This document shows, piece by piece, positions 43,041 to 53,748 of a stretch of DNA of 64,000 nucleotides. The notes beneath the pieces were generated by a model. That model made no database searches and had not been told where the DNA came from. It worked only from the letters and a program-made list of their open reading frames with translations. The stretch is from the NCBI GenBank assembly GCA_963805795.1, contig CAWDVG010000001.1, positions 186,001-250,000 on the forward strand, read 5' to 3'. The first letter of the stretch is position 1. Each line of letters opens with the position of its first letter. The position numbers were made by a program, and so were the translations under genes. Source of the stretch: CAWARU01 sp963805795. GTDB lineage: Bacteria > Pseudomonadota > Gammaproteobacteria > UBA6186 > Azoamicaceae.

Positions 43041-44318
43041 TTGCGCAATAAAATACTATCCGTTTTTTCTGAGCGTCGAATTCTGATGACTTTAGTGTTG
43101 GGTTTTGCTTCAGGGCTTCCCCTGGCCTTGTCAGGGGGGACTTTACAGGCTTGGTGTGCTGAAAGTGATATACCATTAAAAGTCTTGGGGTATATGGGCT
43201 TCCTTGGCATACCTTATAGTATTAAATTTTTATGGGCACCCTTATTAGATCGTTTTGTGCCGCCTTTTTTGGGACGGCGTCGTGGTTGGATGTTCATTTT
43301 TCAATTATTACTGGCAATGACCCTTATTTGTATGTCATTCTTGAACCCTAATCAATATCCAATCTTATTGTTTAGTTTGGCCTTAACACTGGCCATTTTT
43401 TCTGCTTCTCAAGATATTGCAATTGATGCTTATCGAGCGGAAATATTATTGCCCGAAGAACGTACTTTAGGGGCTTCCATGGTGGTGAATGGCTATCGAA
43501 TGGCCATGCTGATTTCAAGTGGGTTGGCATTGACACTAGCGGATCACTGGGGCTTTGCCGTCACCTATCGTCTTATGGCTGCATTGATGTTAATAGGTGT
43601 ATTAGGCTCTTTATTCAGTCCAATGCCCAAAGCGAACAGTGTACCCAGAACCTTTGGTGAATCGCTTTTTGGTCCCATGGCAGATTTCTTTAAACGTCCT
43701 TATGCGCTTATTATTCTTTTGTTTTTGATAACCTATGAATTAGGGAATGCTTTTGCCAGTAGTATGGCGCAGGTATTTTTAATTCGTGAAATGCAGCTAT
43801 CGCTAACTGAAATTGGCACCTTGGTTAAAGTTTCTGGTTTTGTTGGTGTTATTTTAGGAAGCTTATTGGCCGGAATATTGGCTTTGCGCTGGAATATGTA
43901 TCAAGCCATGTTAGTATTTGGAATTTTACAAGCACTCGGCAATTTATTGTATTTCTTATTATTTTGGACTGGGCCCAATTATTGGGCGGTTGGTTCTGTC
44001 ATATTTCTCGATAACATGACCGGGGGTATGGGACAGGCTGCTTTGGTTGGATTTTTAATGAGCCTTTGTAATCCTCGTTTTACCGCCTTTCAATATGCTG
44101 CTTTATCGGCCATTGTAAGTTTAGGTCGCGTTTTTATTGCCCCATTATTTGTGGGGGCTATCGCAGACAAATATGGCTGGGGTATTTATTTTATGAGTTC
44201 TGTTATTTTATCTTTGCCTGGGCTCTTTTTTCTACATTTATTACGGGATAATTTAACTAAAATTACCGAAGCAGCAAAAAATTCTGCGCAACCCCTTGTT
44301 GCTGAGCCGGTGCTTTGA
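43041..44318 (+). CDS. ampG: Muropeptide permease AmpG
   Basis: A 425-residue MFS protein of the AmpG family, which imports anhydro-muropeptides from the periplasm for recycling. Family motifs are FASGLPLALSGGTLQAWC near the N-terminus, GIPYSIKFLWAPLLDR (about 55-70), and SASQDIAIDAYRAEIL (about 125-140). Twelve membrane segments are predicted. The start is TTG at 43041, fixed by AAGGAG eight bases upstream. It works with AmpD (23505-24068), which processes the imported product. It lies downstream of another MFS gene in the same direction. Confidence 0.92.
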   Translation: MRNKILSVFSERRILMTLVLGFASGLPLALSGGTLQAWCAESDIPLKVLGYMGFLGIPYSIKFLWAPLLDRFVPPFLGRRRGWMFIFQLLLAMTLICMSFLNPNQYPILLFSLALTLAIFSASQDIAIDAYRAEILLPEERTLGASMVVNGYRMAMLISSGLALTLADHWGFAVTYRLMAALMLIGVLGSLFSPMPKANSVPRTFGESLFGPMADFFKRPYALIILLFLITYELGNAFASSMAQVFLIREMQLSLTEIGTLVKVSGFVGVILGSLLAGILALRWNMYQAMLVFGILQALGNLLYFLLFWTGPNYWAVGSVIFLDNMTGGMGQAALVGFLMSLCNPRFTAFQYAALSAIVSLGRVFIAPLFVGAIADKYGWGIYFMSSVILSLPGLFFLHLLRDNLTKITEAAKNSAQPLVAEPVL

Positions 44319-44370
44319 TGAGATCTGGTATGCCGGAGGCAACCCCATTGGGATGTCACCTGGATAAAAT

Positions 44371-45252
44371 ATGACAAATAGTATTACGGGTACCTTACAA
44401 AAATTAAATTACCGCTTAGCCAAGCCATTGGAATATTTTTTATCGATTGGCAATGAAAGCATATTTTTAAATCCCTATTTAGGGAAAAAAATAACGCTTG
44501 CATTTCAGGGACAAGTATTTTGTATGCATTGTGGGCGAGCCACTAAAAAAAGCTTTAATCAAGGATATTGCTTCCCCTGCTCACAAACATTAGCCCGTTG
44601 CGATATTTGTATTGTGCGCCCGGAAAAATGTCATTTTCATTTAGGGACTTGTCGAGAGCCGATCTATGCGACTTCACATTGTTTTATTCCGCATATTATC
44701 TATATTGCAAATACTTCGGGTTTAAAAGTTGGTATTACGCGAGAAACCCAAATCCCCACTCGTTGGGTAGATCAAGGGGCAACAGAGGCATTACCTCTTT
44801 ACAAAGTGCAAAATCGGTATCATGCAGGTTTAGTGGAAGTGCAATTGAAACAATGGATGAATGATAAAACCGATTGGCGTAAGATGTTGCGGGGCGAAAC
44901 AGAAGCAATAGATTTACTGGCTAAACGTGATGAATTGCTTATGAAATCTGAATTGCTAGAATTTATAAATCATTCTAAATATGATAAGATTGATCCTGCT
45001 GATGTTAATGTTAACGCTGATGTTAGGGCTAATGAATATCTTGTTATTGAGACTATTCAAAAACCCTCACTTTCGATCTTAGAATATCCGGTTTTGCAAT
45101 ATCCCACAAAAGTAACATCTTGTAATTTTGAAAAAACACCCATAATAACCGGATGTTTGTTAGGCATTAAAGGACAATATTTAATACTAGATGTGGGGGT
45201 TATTAATCTTCGTAATTGGGCAAGTCATGTTTTTTCAATTGAGTTGAGTTGA
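44371..45252 (+). CDS. DUF2797 family protein
   Basis: A 293-residue protein of the DUF2797 family. It has a zinc-finger-like set of cysteines: FCMHCGRATKKSF, GYCFPCSQTLARCDIC and FHLGTCREP (about residues 50-95). A conserved middle part follows, HIIYIANTSGLKVGITRETQIPTRWVDQG (in two parts, about 110-140), which resembles a GIY-YIG-like nuclease fold (YIANTSGLKVGIT). An Asn/Asp/Val repeat-like stretch (DVNVNADVRANE) is inserted near residue 215. Function is unknown; nucleic-acid binding is likely from the cysteines. It follows ampG after 52 nt. Confidence 0.83.
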   Translation: MTNSITGTLQKLNYRLAKPLEYFLSIGNESIFLNPYLGKKITLAFQGQVFCMHCGRATKKSFNQGYCFPCSQTLARCDICIVRPEKCHFHLGTCREPIYATSHCFIPHIIYIANTSGLKVGITRETQIPTRWVDQGATEALPLYKVQNRYHAGLVEVQLKQWMNDKTDWRKMLRGETEAIDLLAKRDELLMKSELLEFINHSKYDKIDPADVNVNADVRANEYLVIETIQKPSLSILEYPVLQYPTKVTSCNFEKTPIITGCLLGIKGQYLILDVGVINLRNWASHVFSIELS

Positions 45253-45291
45253 ATTTATACGCTTTGAGTATATACAGGTCAAGTTTATTCT

Positions 45292-45322
45292 CTTAATAAA
45301 TATTTATTAAGATTTATTTTTT
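45292..45322. terminator. Possible bidirectional terminator
   Basis: CTTAATAAA-TA-TTTATTAAG is a perfect palindrome (45292-45311) followed by ATTTATTTTTT, between two convergent genes; it overlaps the glmM stop codon. The stem is pure A-T apart from the closing pair, so termination strength is doubtful. Confidence 0.4.
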
Positions 45323-46752
45323 AGTTCTTCTATCATATTTTCTAAGACATTCGCTATTTTTTTGGCCATGTTCTGAACCAGTGTCTCATTTTGTCCTTCT
45401 ACCATCACTCGTATCAACGGTTCTGTGCCAGAGGCTCGCACTAATACTCGGCCTTTTTCCTGCAGCTCCTTTTCGGCATTCGTTATCGCTGCTTTAACAA
45501 GTGGATTTTCTAAAAGTGCTTCTTTCATGGCCTGCGAAACGGGAGATTTGGAACAGAGAGATAACAATGAAATATTAATAAGTGTTTGTGGATATTTTTT
45601 CATTCCTTGTTTTAATTCAGCTATCTTTTTTCCAAAAGATAGCGAAGCAGCCAATACTTGTAATGCTGTAATAATGCCATCCCCTGTGGTGGTAGAGTCT
45701 AAACAAATAACATGTCCGGATGATTCACCTGCTAAATTCCATCCATTTTCTTGAGCTTTTTCCAAAATGTGATGATCTCCGACGGCCGAACGAGCAAAAG
45801 AGAATCCTAAGGATTGGATGGCATGTTCCAACCCCAAATTGCTCATTACTGTACCAACAACGCCCCCTTTCAAACGGTTATGATTGGCAAACCAATTAGC
45901 AATAATAAAAAGCAATTCGTCTCCATCTAATATCTCACCATTATGATCAACCATCACAACGCGATCGCCATCGCCATCAAAAGCGATGCCGAGATCGGCT
46001 TTATTTTCTAGCACAGATTTTGCCAGTAATTCTGGATGGGTAGATCCACAGTGTTCATTTATATTAAAGCCATCGGGATTAACTCCTAAGGTAATCACTT
46101 CAGCCTCTAATGACTTAAAAATAAGGGGAGCCACTTTATAGGTTGCTCCATTAGCACAATCCAATACTAATTTAATAGCTTGCAGACTTAGCGCTTTTGG
46201 AAAAGTGCTTTTACAAAAATGGATATAGCGCTCTTCAGCATCTCTAACCCGTTCCGTTCTCCCTAGGTATTGTGATGCAACGGTAGCAAAGTCTTCATCG
46301 CATTGAGATTCAATTTTGAATTCCATTTCATCAGAAAGCTTATAGCCTTCGGCATTAAAAAATTTAATACCATTATCTTGAAAAGGATTATGTGAAGCGC
46401 TAATCACAATTCCGGCATTTGCGTTTAGATTTCGAGTGAGAAAAGCAATAGCGGGGGTGGGTATAGGCCCTAATAAGAGGATATCTGCACCTGCAGAAAT
46501 AAGGCCTGCTTGAAGGGCAGCTTCCAATACATATCCCGAAATCCGAGTATCTTTTCCGATAACAATTTTAGTTTTCTGTGCTGCTTTGGAGGCATCAGCC
46601 CTAGAATTGTCTGTTGTTCTTGTTGTTATAGAATTTCCAGATGTCGCAAAAACACAACCTGCAGCCCATCCGAGCTTTAACACCCAGTCTGCACGCATAG
46701 GTATTTTGCCTACTGGCCCTCTAATACCATCTGTTCCAAAGTATTTTTTCAT
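45307..46752 (-). CDS. glmM: Phosphoglucosamine mutase GlmM
   Basis: A 481-residue enzyme that converts glucosamine-6-phosphate to glucosamine-1-phosphate, the step after GlmS toward UDP-GlcNAc. Motifs are KYFGTDGIRGPVG at the start, the phosphoserine loop GIVISASHNPFQDNGIKFF, the metal loop AFDGDGDRVVMVD, and VRASGTEPLIRVMVEGQ at the end. It is about 35 residues longer than usual; a Ser/Thr/Asn-rich insertion (about residues 35-58, SGNSITTRTTDNSRADASK) precedes KIVIGKDTRISGY. All active-site motifs are intact. It is divergent from the pepN remnant. Confidence 0.95.
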   Translation of the reverse strand: MKKYFGTDGIRGPVGKIPMRADWVLKLGWAAGCVFATSGNSITTRTTDNSRADASKAAQKTKIVIGKDTRISGYVLEAALQAGLISAGADILLLGPIPTPAIAFLTRNLNANAGIVISASHNPFQDNGIKFFNAEGYKLSDEMEFKIESQCDEDFATVASQYLGRTERVRDAEERYIHFCKSTFPKALSLQAIKLVLDCANGATYKVAPLIFKSLEAEVITLGVNPDGFNINEHCGSTHPELLAKSVLENKADLGIAFDGDGDRVVMVDHNGEILDGDELLFIIANWFANHNRLKGGVVGTVMSNLGLEHAIQSLGFSFARSAVGDHHILEKAQENGWNLAGESSGHVICLDSTTTGDGIITALQVLAASLSFGKKIAELKQGMKKYPQTLINISLLSLCSKSPVSQAMKEALLENPLVKAAITNAEKELQEKGRVLVRASGTEPLIRVMVEGQNETLVQNMAKKIANVLENMIEELKNKS

Positions 46753-46942
46753 AGGCGGCTATTTATTATTGCTAATAATGTTTCTGTATAGGTCTTTTGT
46801 GTGATTATCTTTATATTTTCCATATTATATAAATTAATATAGCTGAAATTAGTTAAAAATGGCTTTATTCTGCTAGAATATTAGATAACCCAATGATTGA
46901 TTTATTGTTATTTTTTAGCCAATTAACCTAAGCGGGATTTTC

Positions 46943-49614
46943 ATGACAAATACGACTTTTAAACCTTTAATACAGCCAAAAGCACTTAACCATCAACCCA
47001 AAACTATCTACTTAAAAGATTATCAGCCCCCTCATTACTGGGTAGACAGCGTTGACCTAGTATTTGATTTAAATGATACCTTTACAGAGGTTAGGTCAAC
47101 TCTCTGCGTTCGTCGAAATACGGGTATTGCTCAAGATAAAACGCCGTTTATTCTCCAAGGAGAAGAACTTGAATTACGGTCCCTCATATTAAATGGTAAA
47201 GAGATACCGCAAAACAAATTCGAGTTAACCTCTGAATTTTTGTTGCTTCATTCCGTACCCGAAACCTTCACTCTGGAAATTATTTGTATTACCCATCCAG
47301 AAAAAAATACCGCTTTAAGTGGTCTGTATCGTTCAAAGGCACTTTATTGCACCCAATGCGAAGCAGAAGGCTTTCGGCGAATAACCTTTTTTCCAGACAG
47401 ACCCGATGTTATGGCAAAATTCACCACCACTATTATTGCTGATACCGATCGTTACCCGGTATTACTTTCTAATGGTAATCGTATAGAAAAGGGGCTGCTG
47501 GCCAACAATCGCCATTGGGTAAAATGGGAAGATCCTTTCAAAAAACCTTGTTATTTATTTGCATTGGTAGCAGGCGATTTAGTCGCAATAGAAGATCATT
47601 TTGTAACGCGATCCGGTCGATTGGTTACTTTGCAAATTTATGTTGAATCGGAAAACCAAGATAAGTGTGCCCATGCCATGGCTGCATTAAAAAAAGCCAT
47701 GAAATGGGATGAAGAAACCTATGGTCGTGAATATGATTTAGATATTTATATGATTGTTGCGGTTGAATGATTTTAATATGGGGGCGATGGAAAATAAAGG
47801 TTTAAATATTTTTAATGCAAAATATATTTTAGCCCGTCCAGAAACAGCAACTGATAGCTGATTTTCAGCATGTTGATAGCGTAGTGGGGCATGAATATTT
47901 TCATAATTGGTCTGGCAATCGTGTCACTTGTCGCGATTGGTTTCAATTAAGTTTAAAAGAAGGTTTAACTGTATTTCGAGAACAACAGTTTTCTGGACTG
48001 ACATTACACAATCAGCTGTCAGTTTAATTGAAAATGCCATGTGGCTTACGAACCTATCAATTTGCTGAAGATGCAGGCCCTATGGCACATCCTGTCGTCC
48101 TGATTCTTATATGGAAATCAATAATTTTTATACAGCACAGTCTATAAAAAAGGTGCGGAAGTTATTCGGATGTTGCAAACTTTATTAGGATGAGGAAAGC
48201 TTTCGACAAGGTATGGATTTTTATTTTGAACGTCATGATGGCCAAGCAGTTACCATTGATGATTTTGTTGCTTGCGATGGAATTTGTTTCCAAACGCGAT
48301 TTAACTCAATTTAAACTTTGGTATAGTCAAGCTGGAACGCCCGAAATTACAGTAAGTGAACACTATAATGCCAAGACACGAAACTATACTTTAACATTAC
48401 AGCAAGACTGCCCAGAAACTTTGCATCAGCCCACAAAAAAACCGATGCTTATTCCAGTGGCTTTAGGCCTTTTAAATACACAAGGAGAAGATCTGTTACC
48501 CAATAAAACTCAGATATTAAATTTTACAGACAAAACACAAACTTTTACTTTCCAAGATATTGCAGAAAAACCGGTACTATCTTTACTCCGGGGTTTTTCT
48601 GCGCCTGTTAAAATAAAGTCATCTTTCGATCAGAAACAATTGGCTTTTTTATGGGCACATGACAGTGACGATTTTAATCGCTGGGATGCAGGCCAAACCC
48701 TGTCCGTCAAATTAATATTGCATATGGTAGAGGAATTGCAAAAAGGTAAGCCTCTTAAATTGGATAGTGTCTGGTGGAAAGCTTATCAAGCTATGCTTTT
48801 AGATAAAAAAATAAATACAGCATTAAAAGGCGAGATGCTCACTCTGCCTTCTACATCCTATTTAATTGAACTGATGGAAATTGCCGACACTGACAATATC
48901 TTTTTAGCTAAAAAATTTATCCGTGCTGAAGTGTCGAAAAAAGCAAAGAAAATTTTTCTTGAGCAATACTCGGAGAATCATTACCCGGAACGTTATAGTT
49001 ATACCACAGAAATGGCAGCCAAGCGATTTTTGAAAAATCTTTCTTTGTCGATTTTAATGGAACAACCCACTAAAACCAATTTGGCGCTCTGTCTCAAACA
49101 ATGGAAAACAGCTAATAATATGACAGATAGCCTTGCTATATTGGGTATTTTATCAGATATAGATTGCCCTGAAAGGGAACAAGTATTGGAAGAATTTTAC
49201 TATCATTGGCAACATGATCCATTGATTCTAAATAAATGGTTTCGAGTTCAAGCCAGTTCCACACTGCCCAATACTTTAGAATGTGTAGAGAAACTTATGC
49301 ATCATCCCTCATTTGATATTAATAATCCAAACAAAGTATATTCTTTAATTGGAGCTTTTTCTGGCAATTTATTGCGCTTTCATGATAAAAGTGGCAAGGG
49401 TTATAGATTTCTTGCCGATAGCATATTACAAATTGATGCGCTTAATCCGCAAGTGGCTTCTAGGATCGCAACAGCCTTTACGCGTTGGCGAAAATTTGAT
49501 AAAGGCAGACAAACTAAAATGCTGGCAGAATTAGAACGCATTCAAAAGACGCCTAAATTATCTACGGATGTATATGAAATTGTGACTAAATGTTTAGCGG
49601 GGCAGTCTAAATAG
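46943..49614 (+). pseudogene. pepN: Aminopeptidase N with clustered frameshifts
   Basis: The locus covers the full length of the M1-family zinc aminopeptidase. Residues 1-275 (46943-47770) and a long 3' part (from about 48275 to 49614) are clean. Between 47765 and 48285 the homology continues but switches frame at least seven times. Readable pieces include MGAMENKGLNIFNAKYILAR (GAMEN motif), VVGHEYFHNWSGNRVTCRD (zinc site HEYFH), TYQFAEDAGPMAHP, GAEVIRMLQTLLG and MDFYFERHDGQAVTIDDF. Small one- or two-base gains and losses explain each switch. No active enzyme can be made as written. The crowding of damage in 0.5 kb is unusual for random decay. Confidence 0.88.
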
Positions 49615-49716
49615 CAATTATGTATTCCAGTGAATAAATAATAATGAACATTGCGAGATAGGATGCGCGGCAACGTCTAAAATGCATTCGAAAAGAATAT
49701 CTACCTCGAAAAGTAT

Positions 49717-51639
49717 CTACTTAAGAGTATATTGAAATTCAAATTCTTGAACATCCCCTGCTGTTATAATCCAATTCCACTCATCCTCTCCAATTTCTCC
49801 TTTGCCAATATTAATTTTTGGCCTAGTATAGAAATCTTTTCTTATTAGCCAGGTTTGGCTTTTTAAACTGATAGGATGTTTTGCCTGTATTATTTGAATA
49901 TTGTCTTTCTTTCGAATAATCCATGACACTTTTCTTCTTTCATTTAAAAATGTTGACATCCCCACCATGCTATACCACCGGAAATTGCCTTGACTAGATT
50001 GTTTTTTTGCGGTAGCGAGCCAGGCTTCCAGAGAATTTAAGTATTGCGGAAAATATAATAAATCCGATGGATGAAAGTACATAAGACGGGATGTATGATT
50101 TCTAGCTACAAACTGCACAGTTTGCGTAATCCATTCAGTGACAAGCGCTGCTTTAAGATTAGCAAACCCAAAATCTCTAAAGCAAGCACCTTTCCCATAG
50201 GGTAAAGGCGGATAAGACCAAAGATGAGGTTCATCAAATACCAACCTGAAATTTTGTGTGGGTCCCACCCCCAAATTACTGAGGGTATAATATCCTAAAA
50301 ATTTTTCTTGTTCTAAATAGCGTGTCACCCAAAGAGGTTGATTACCCATGCTAGGTACATATTCTAAAACTTTTTTATGCGTAATTTTCTCTATCGCTTC
50401 TATATTTTGGTTGATATATTTCTGAAACTCCTCTTGATTAGATTCGTTGACATTGATACCAAAATAATTATGCATCCAGCCACCGACACTCCCAATAGTA
50501 TGACCTAAACTTAAAAAATATTTTATCCACTTCTGTGTGTCATAATTATGGTCAACATTAGGACCCAGATTATCACCCACAGTATTTAGATCCGGTCCTG
50601 CGGAAAAATCAATAGAATAGGGGCCTTGATCAAACAAGCCAATTTTTTTCAGCATAGGTAATATATTGATATCTTCTCTGGATTCAACATGTAAATTCAT
50701 TATGATCCCACCCATTCCATTGGGAACTGTTGATAGAATCGGCAAATGCAACATCTCAACTGCAAAATAGCGTAAAAATAGATGCAGGGGCATGCTATCG
50801 GTGCCCAGCCAGAGTTGGGTGAGAGGAAGATTAACAAATAGTATTTTCCCTTTGCCGAAATGGATAATGCCGGCAATAAATTGTCGATCTGAAGTTGTGA
50901 GTAGTAATGGATAATTTTGCTCCATCGTTTGAGTAATAAAGTGTTGATAATTTAAAATGCCGTAACCATATGTTGATATTGCCTTGAAACCAGGAGTAGC
51001 TTCTATAGGTGAATTTTGCTGATTGGTTGAGGTATTTTCTGGCATCTTCAGCCCTAAGCGATCGTCTGCGGTGATTGTAGGAGGCATATATTTTCCCGGT
51101 GGGAGCCCTAATAATTCTAAAACTTCTTCACTATGACCTACAGGAGAAAAGTTTGTACCGGCATCGTATTCATTATAGTTATTGGCATAATCCAGGTTCA
51201 GCATCTCCCGAAAAAGAGAGCCGTTTTTATAATAATTTCCTTTTACATCCTGGGTTCCAACATCATATACAATCATCAGATTTCCGCCCGATTCGACATA
51301 GGTTTTTAATTTTTTAGCAAGTCCTGGTGATACTCTGCTATGAATGAGATCCGCTAAAATAATTCCTTTATAGTTTTGAGGGAAAGGATTCTTGGTGTAT
51401 TGGTAATCACTATCGAACTGAATTTCTAGATGGAGTCCTTCTTCAATTGCTACATGCTTCCAACCGTTTAATAATAGAGGATCAATGCTAAGATCGGGTC
51501 TTAATAGCAACAGTGTATCAAGGGATCTTTCTTGCATCTTTAAATAGGTAATTGCTAAAGCAAAGGATACCGATACAAAAAAAGTGATGATGGCTAATGC
51601 TATGGTAGTGATTTTTCCATTTACTGTCATATACATCAA
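49717..51639 (-). CDS. Membrane-anchored polysaccharide deacetylase-like protein, copy 1
   Basis: A 640-residue protein with one N-terminal membrane anchor (about residues 8-30). A ThuA/glutamine-amidotransferase-like domain follows (NYKGIILADLIHSRV, YVESGGNLMIVYDVG, about 60-290). The C-terminal half resembles a polysaccharide deacetylase barrel (MGGIIMNLHVESREDIN, LGHTIGSVGGWMHNYFG, TSRLMYFHPSDL). The canonical TFDDG motif is not seen, so catalysis is uncertain. It begins 7 nt after glmS, as an operon. A close paralogue (59374-61287) lies at the other end of the exopolysaccharide block in opposite orientation. A role in modifying an amino-sugar polymer outside the inner membrane is inferred. 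Confidence 0.68.
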   Translation of the reverse strand: MMYMTVNGKITTIALAIITFFVSVSFALAITYLKMQERSLDTLLLLRPDLSIDPLLLNGWKHVAIEEGLHLEIQFDSDYQYTKNPFPQNYKGIILADLIHSRVSPGLAKKLKTYVESGGNLMIVYDVGTQDVKGNYYKNGSLFREMLNLDYANNYNEYDAGTNFSPVGHSEEVLELLGLPPGKYMPPTITADDRLGLKMPENTSTNQQNSPIEATPGFKAISTYGYGILNYQHFITQTMEQNYPLLLTTSDRQFIAGIIHFGKGKILFVNLPLTQLWLGTDSMPLHLFLRYFAVEMLHLPILSTVPNGMGGIIMNLHVESREDINILPMLKKIGLFDQGPYSIDFSAGPDLNTVGDNLGPNVDHNYDTQKWIKYFLSLGHTIGSVGGWMHNYFGINVNESNQEEFQKYINQNIEAIEKITHKKVLEYVPSMGNQPLWVTRYLEQEKFLGYYTLSNLGVGPTQNFRLVFDEPHLWSYPPLPYGKGACFRDFGFANLKAALVTEWITQTVQFVARNHTSRLMYFHPSDLLYFPQYLNSLEAWLATAKKQSSQGNFRWYSMVGMSTFLNERRKVSWIIRKKDNIQIIQAKHPISLKSQTWLIRKDFYTRPKINIGKGEIGEDEWNWIITAGDVQEFEFQYTLK

Positions 51640-51646
51640 AATATTA

Positions 51647-53551
51647 TTATTCTACTGTTACTGACTTTGCCAAATTACGTGGTTTATCAACATCGGTGCC
51701 TTTAATAATGGCTACATGATAAGCAAATAATTGCAAAGCAACAGAATACACAAAGGGTGCGTAGAGCTCTTCTACTTCTGGCATTTCGATTATCCATATT
51801 CCTTCCTTGGCCGTTATATGGGTAGAACGAGGAGTTAATATAATCAATTCCCCTTTTCTAGCATGAACCTCTTGGATATTAGATTTTAATTTTTCAATGA
51901 GGCTATCGTTCGGCGCTACTACGATAATGGGCATATTGGCATCGACTAGGGCCAAAGGTCCATGTTTAAGTTCTCCTGCAGGGTACGCTTCGGCATGGAT
52001 ATAAGAAATTTCCTTTAATTTTAGCGCTCCTTCTTGGGCGATAGGCGTTTCTAAGCCTCTCCCTAAAAAAAGCGCATGTGTTTTTTTAGTTAGAAGTTTT
52101 GCCATTTCTTTAATTTTTTCAGAGAGCGCTAGTGTTTTTTTTAATATTTCAGGTAATTCAATGATGGGCTTCATTAACATACTTTCCTGAGTAGGTTGCA
52201 ATCCCCGCCGTCTTCCTAACAGCATGGTGAGTAAAAACAAGGCCATCAATTGAGCTGTAAAAGATTTAGTGGAGCAAACGCCAATTTCAGGCCCCGCATG
52301 CGTCATAAAAACTAAATCGGTTTCACGTGCCAGTGAACTATTGGGAACATTGCAAATGCCTAAACTGCCACAATATTCTAATGGGTTAATGTTTCGTAGG
52401 GCAGCTAAAGTATCGGCGGTTTCACCGGATTGTGAAATGGCAACATAAAGCGTATTTCCGTTTTCAGGACTGCGTTTTCGATAGCGAAACTCGCTGGCGA
52501 TTTCTACTTGACAAGGAATACCCGCTAAACTTTCTAACCATAAACGTCCTAAAAGACCCGCATGAAAACTGGTACCGCAAGCGACTATTTGTACTTTTTG
52601 TACTTTATCAAAAATGGCGGTTGCTTCAACACCAAAGGCTTGTTCAATCACCCTGTTTTCAAAAAGCCGTCCTTCAAGCGTATCTAGGATAACCGTGGGC
52701 TGCTCAAAAATTTCTTTCAACATAAAATGGGGGTAACCTGACTTATCTGCGGCGTCTTGTAATAGGCTTTGGGTTTTTATTTTCCGGGTTATCGATTTTA
52801 AACTGCCATTATAAATTCGAACGCCTTCTGCTTCATCTTGCTCTGCAGGATTAGATATATTTTTTGGATTATTTTCTTGAAAAGTCTTCAGATTCTCGTA
52901 GGAAATTTCTACAATGTCTCCATCTTCTAGATAAATAAACTTTTCTGCTTCTCGTTGAATCGCGAGCGTATCTGAAGTGAGAAAATATTCATGCTGACCA
53001 ATGCCTACAATTAAGGGTGGTCCTAAACGCGCTCCGATGATTTTACCGGGTGTTTGGGCGTCTATTACAGCAAATGCATAAGTCCCTTTTAATTTTTTTA
53101 AAGCCTTGGCTACGGCATTTAATAGATCAAATCCCTGGTTAATTTCATCAAAAATACACCAGGCAATCAATTCCGAATCTGTTTCCGACTGTATTACGAA
53201 ACCTTTGGCAGTGATCTGCTCTCGAATTTCTTCATAATTTTCAATAATACCATTATGTACCAATGCTAACCTATTACCAACAACATGCGGATGAGCATTT
53301 TGTTCGCTGGGCTGACCATGCGTTGCCCAGCGAGTATGGGCAATTCCTGTAAACCCTGAAAGAGGAGATTTTGTAACTATAGCATTGAGCTCGTCTACTC
53401 GACCCTTATGTCTGATTCTTATTAATTCATTATTTGCAGTTAATACGCTAATTCCTGCTGAGTCATAACCACGATATTCCAAACGTCTTAACCCCTCCAG
53501 TAGGAGTGGGACGATGTCTCTATGAGCGACTGCAGCTACGATTCCACACAT
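51647..53551 (-). CDS. glmS: Glutamine-fructose-6-phosphate aminotransferase GlmS
   Basis: A 634-residue enzyme that makes glucosamine-6-phosphate from fructose-6-phosphate and glutamine. The N-terminal glutaminase begins with catalytic Cys2 (CGIVAAVAHRD) and contains RWATHGQPSEQNAHPH. Two SIS isomerase domains follow (CGTSFHAGLLGRLWLE, SQSGETADTLAAL, EGALKLKEISYIHAEAYPAG), and the C-terminus is KPRNLAKSVTVE. It is about 25 residues longer than E. coli GlmS because of an Asn/Glu-rich insertion (about 225-245) in the linker between domains. It feeds GlmM and the polysaccharide genes around it, and is divergent from the TPR/barrel gene. Confidence 0.95.
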   Translation of the reverse strand: MCGIVAAVAHRDIVPLLLEGLRRLEYRGYDSAGISVLTANNELIRIRHKGRVDELNAIVTKSPLSGFTGIAHTRWATHGQPSEQNAHPHVVGNRLALVHNGIIENYEEIREQITAKGFVIQSETDSELIAWCIFDEINQGFDLLNAVAKALKKLKGTYAFAVIDAQTPGKIIGARLGPPLIVGIGQHEYFLTSDTLAIQREAEKFIYLEDGDIVEISYENLKTFQENNPKNISNPAEQDEAEGVRIYNGSLKSITRKIKTQSLLQDAADKSGYPHFMLKEIFEQPTVILDTLEGRLFENRVIEQAFGVEATAIFDKVQKVQIVACGTSFHAGLLGRLWLESLAGIPCQVEIASEFRYRKRSPENGNTLYVAISQSGETADTLAALRNINPLEYCGSLGICNVPNSSLARETDLVFMTHAGPEIGVCSTKSFTAQLMALFLLTMLLGRRRGLQPTQESMLMKPIIELPEILKKTLALSEKIKEMAKLLTKKTHALFLGRGLETPIAQEGALKLKEISYIHAEAYPAGELKHGPLALVDANMPIIVVAPNDSLIEKLKSNIQEVHARKGELIILTPRSTHITAKEGIWIIEMPEVEELYAPFVYSVALQLFAYHVAIIKGTDVDKPRNLAKSVTVE

Positions 53552-53748
53552 ATATTATACCTTATATAACTTACCTAAGAAGGCCAAATACTAAAATACA
53601 TATGATATTTATATATATATATACAGTATTTAATAATTTGATTAACAAAATTTAGATAACTACCAACTTTACATCTATAATTATAGTTAGTTTCCTACCG
53701 AAATAGGAAAAGTGTGTTAAATTCCATGGATGGATGAGATTTTCATAA
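53552..53748. promoter_or_regulatory. Divergent control region of glmS and the exopolysaccharide genes
   Basis: This is a 197-bp, very AT-rich space between divergent genes. It contains a TA repeat (around 53610-53625) and a perfect inverted repeat TTTCCTA-CCGAAA-TAGGAAA (53691-53710), about 40 bp before the exopolysaccharide start, a good position for an operator. I see no confident -35/-10 pair. Confidence 0.45.
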
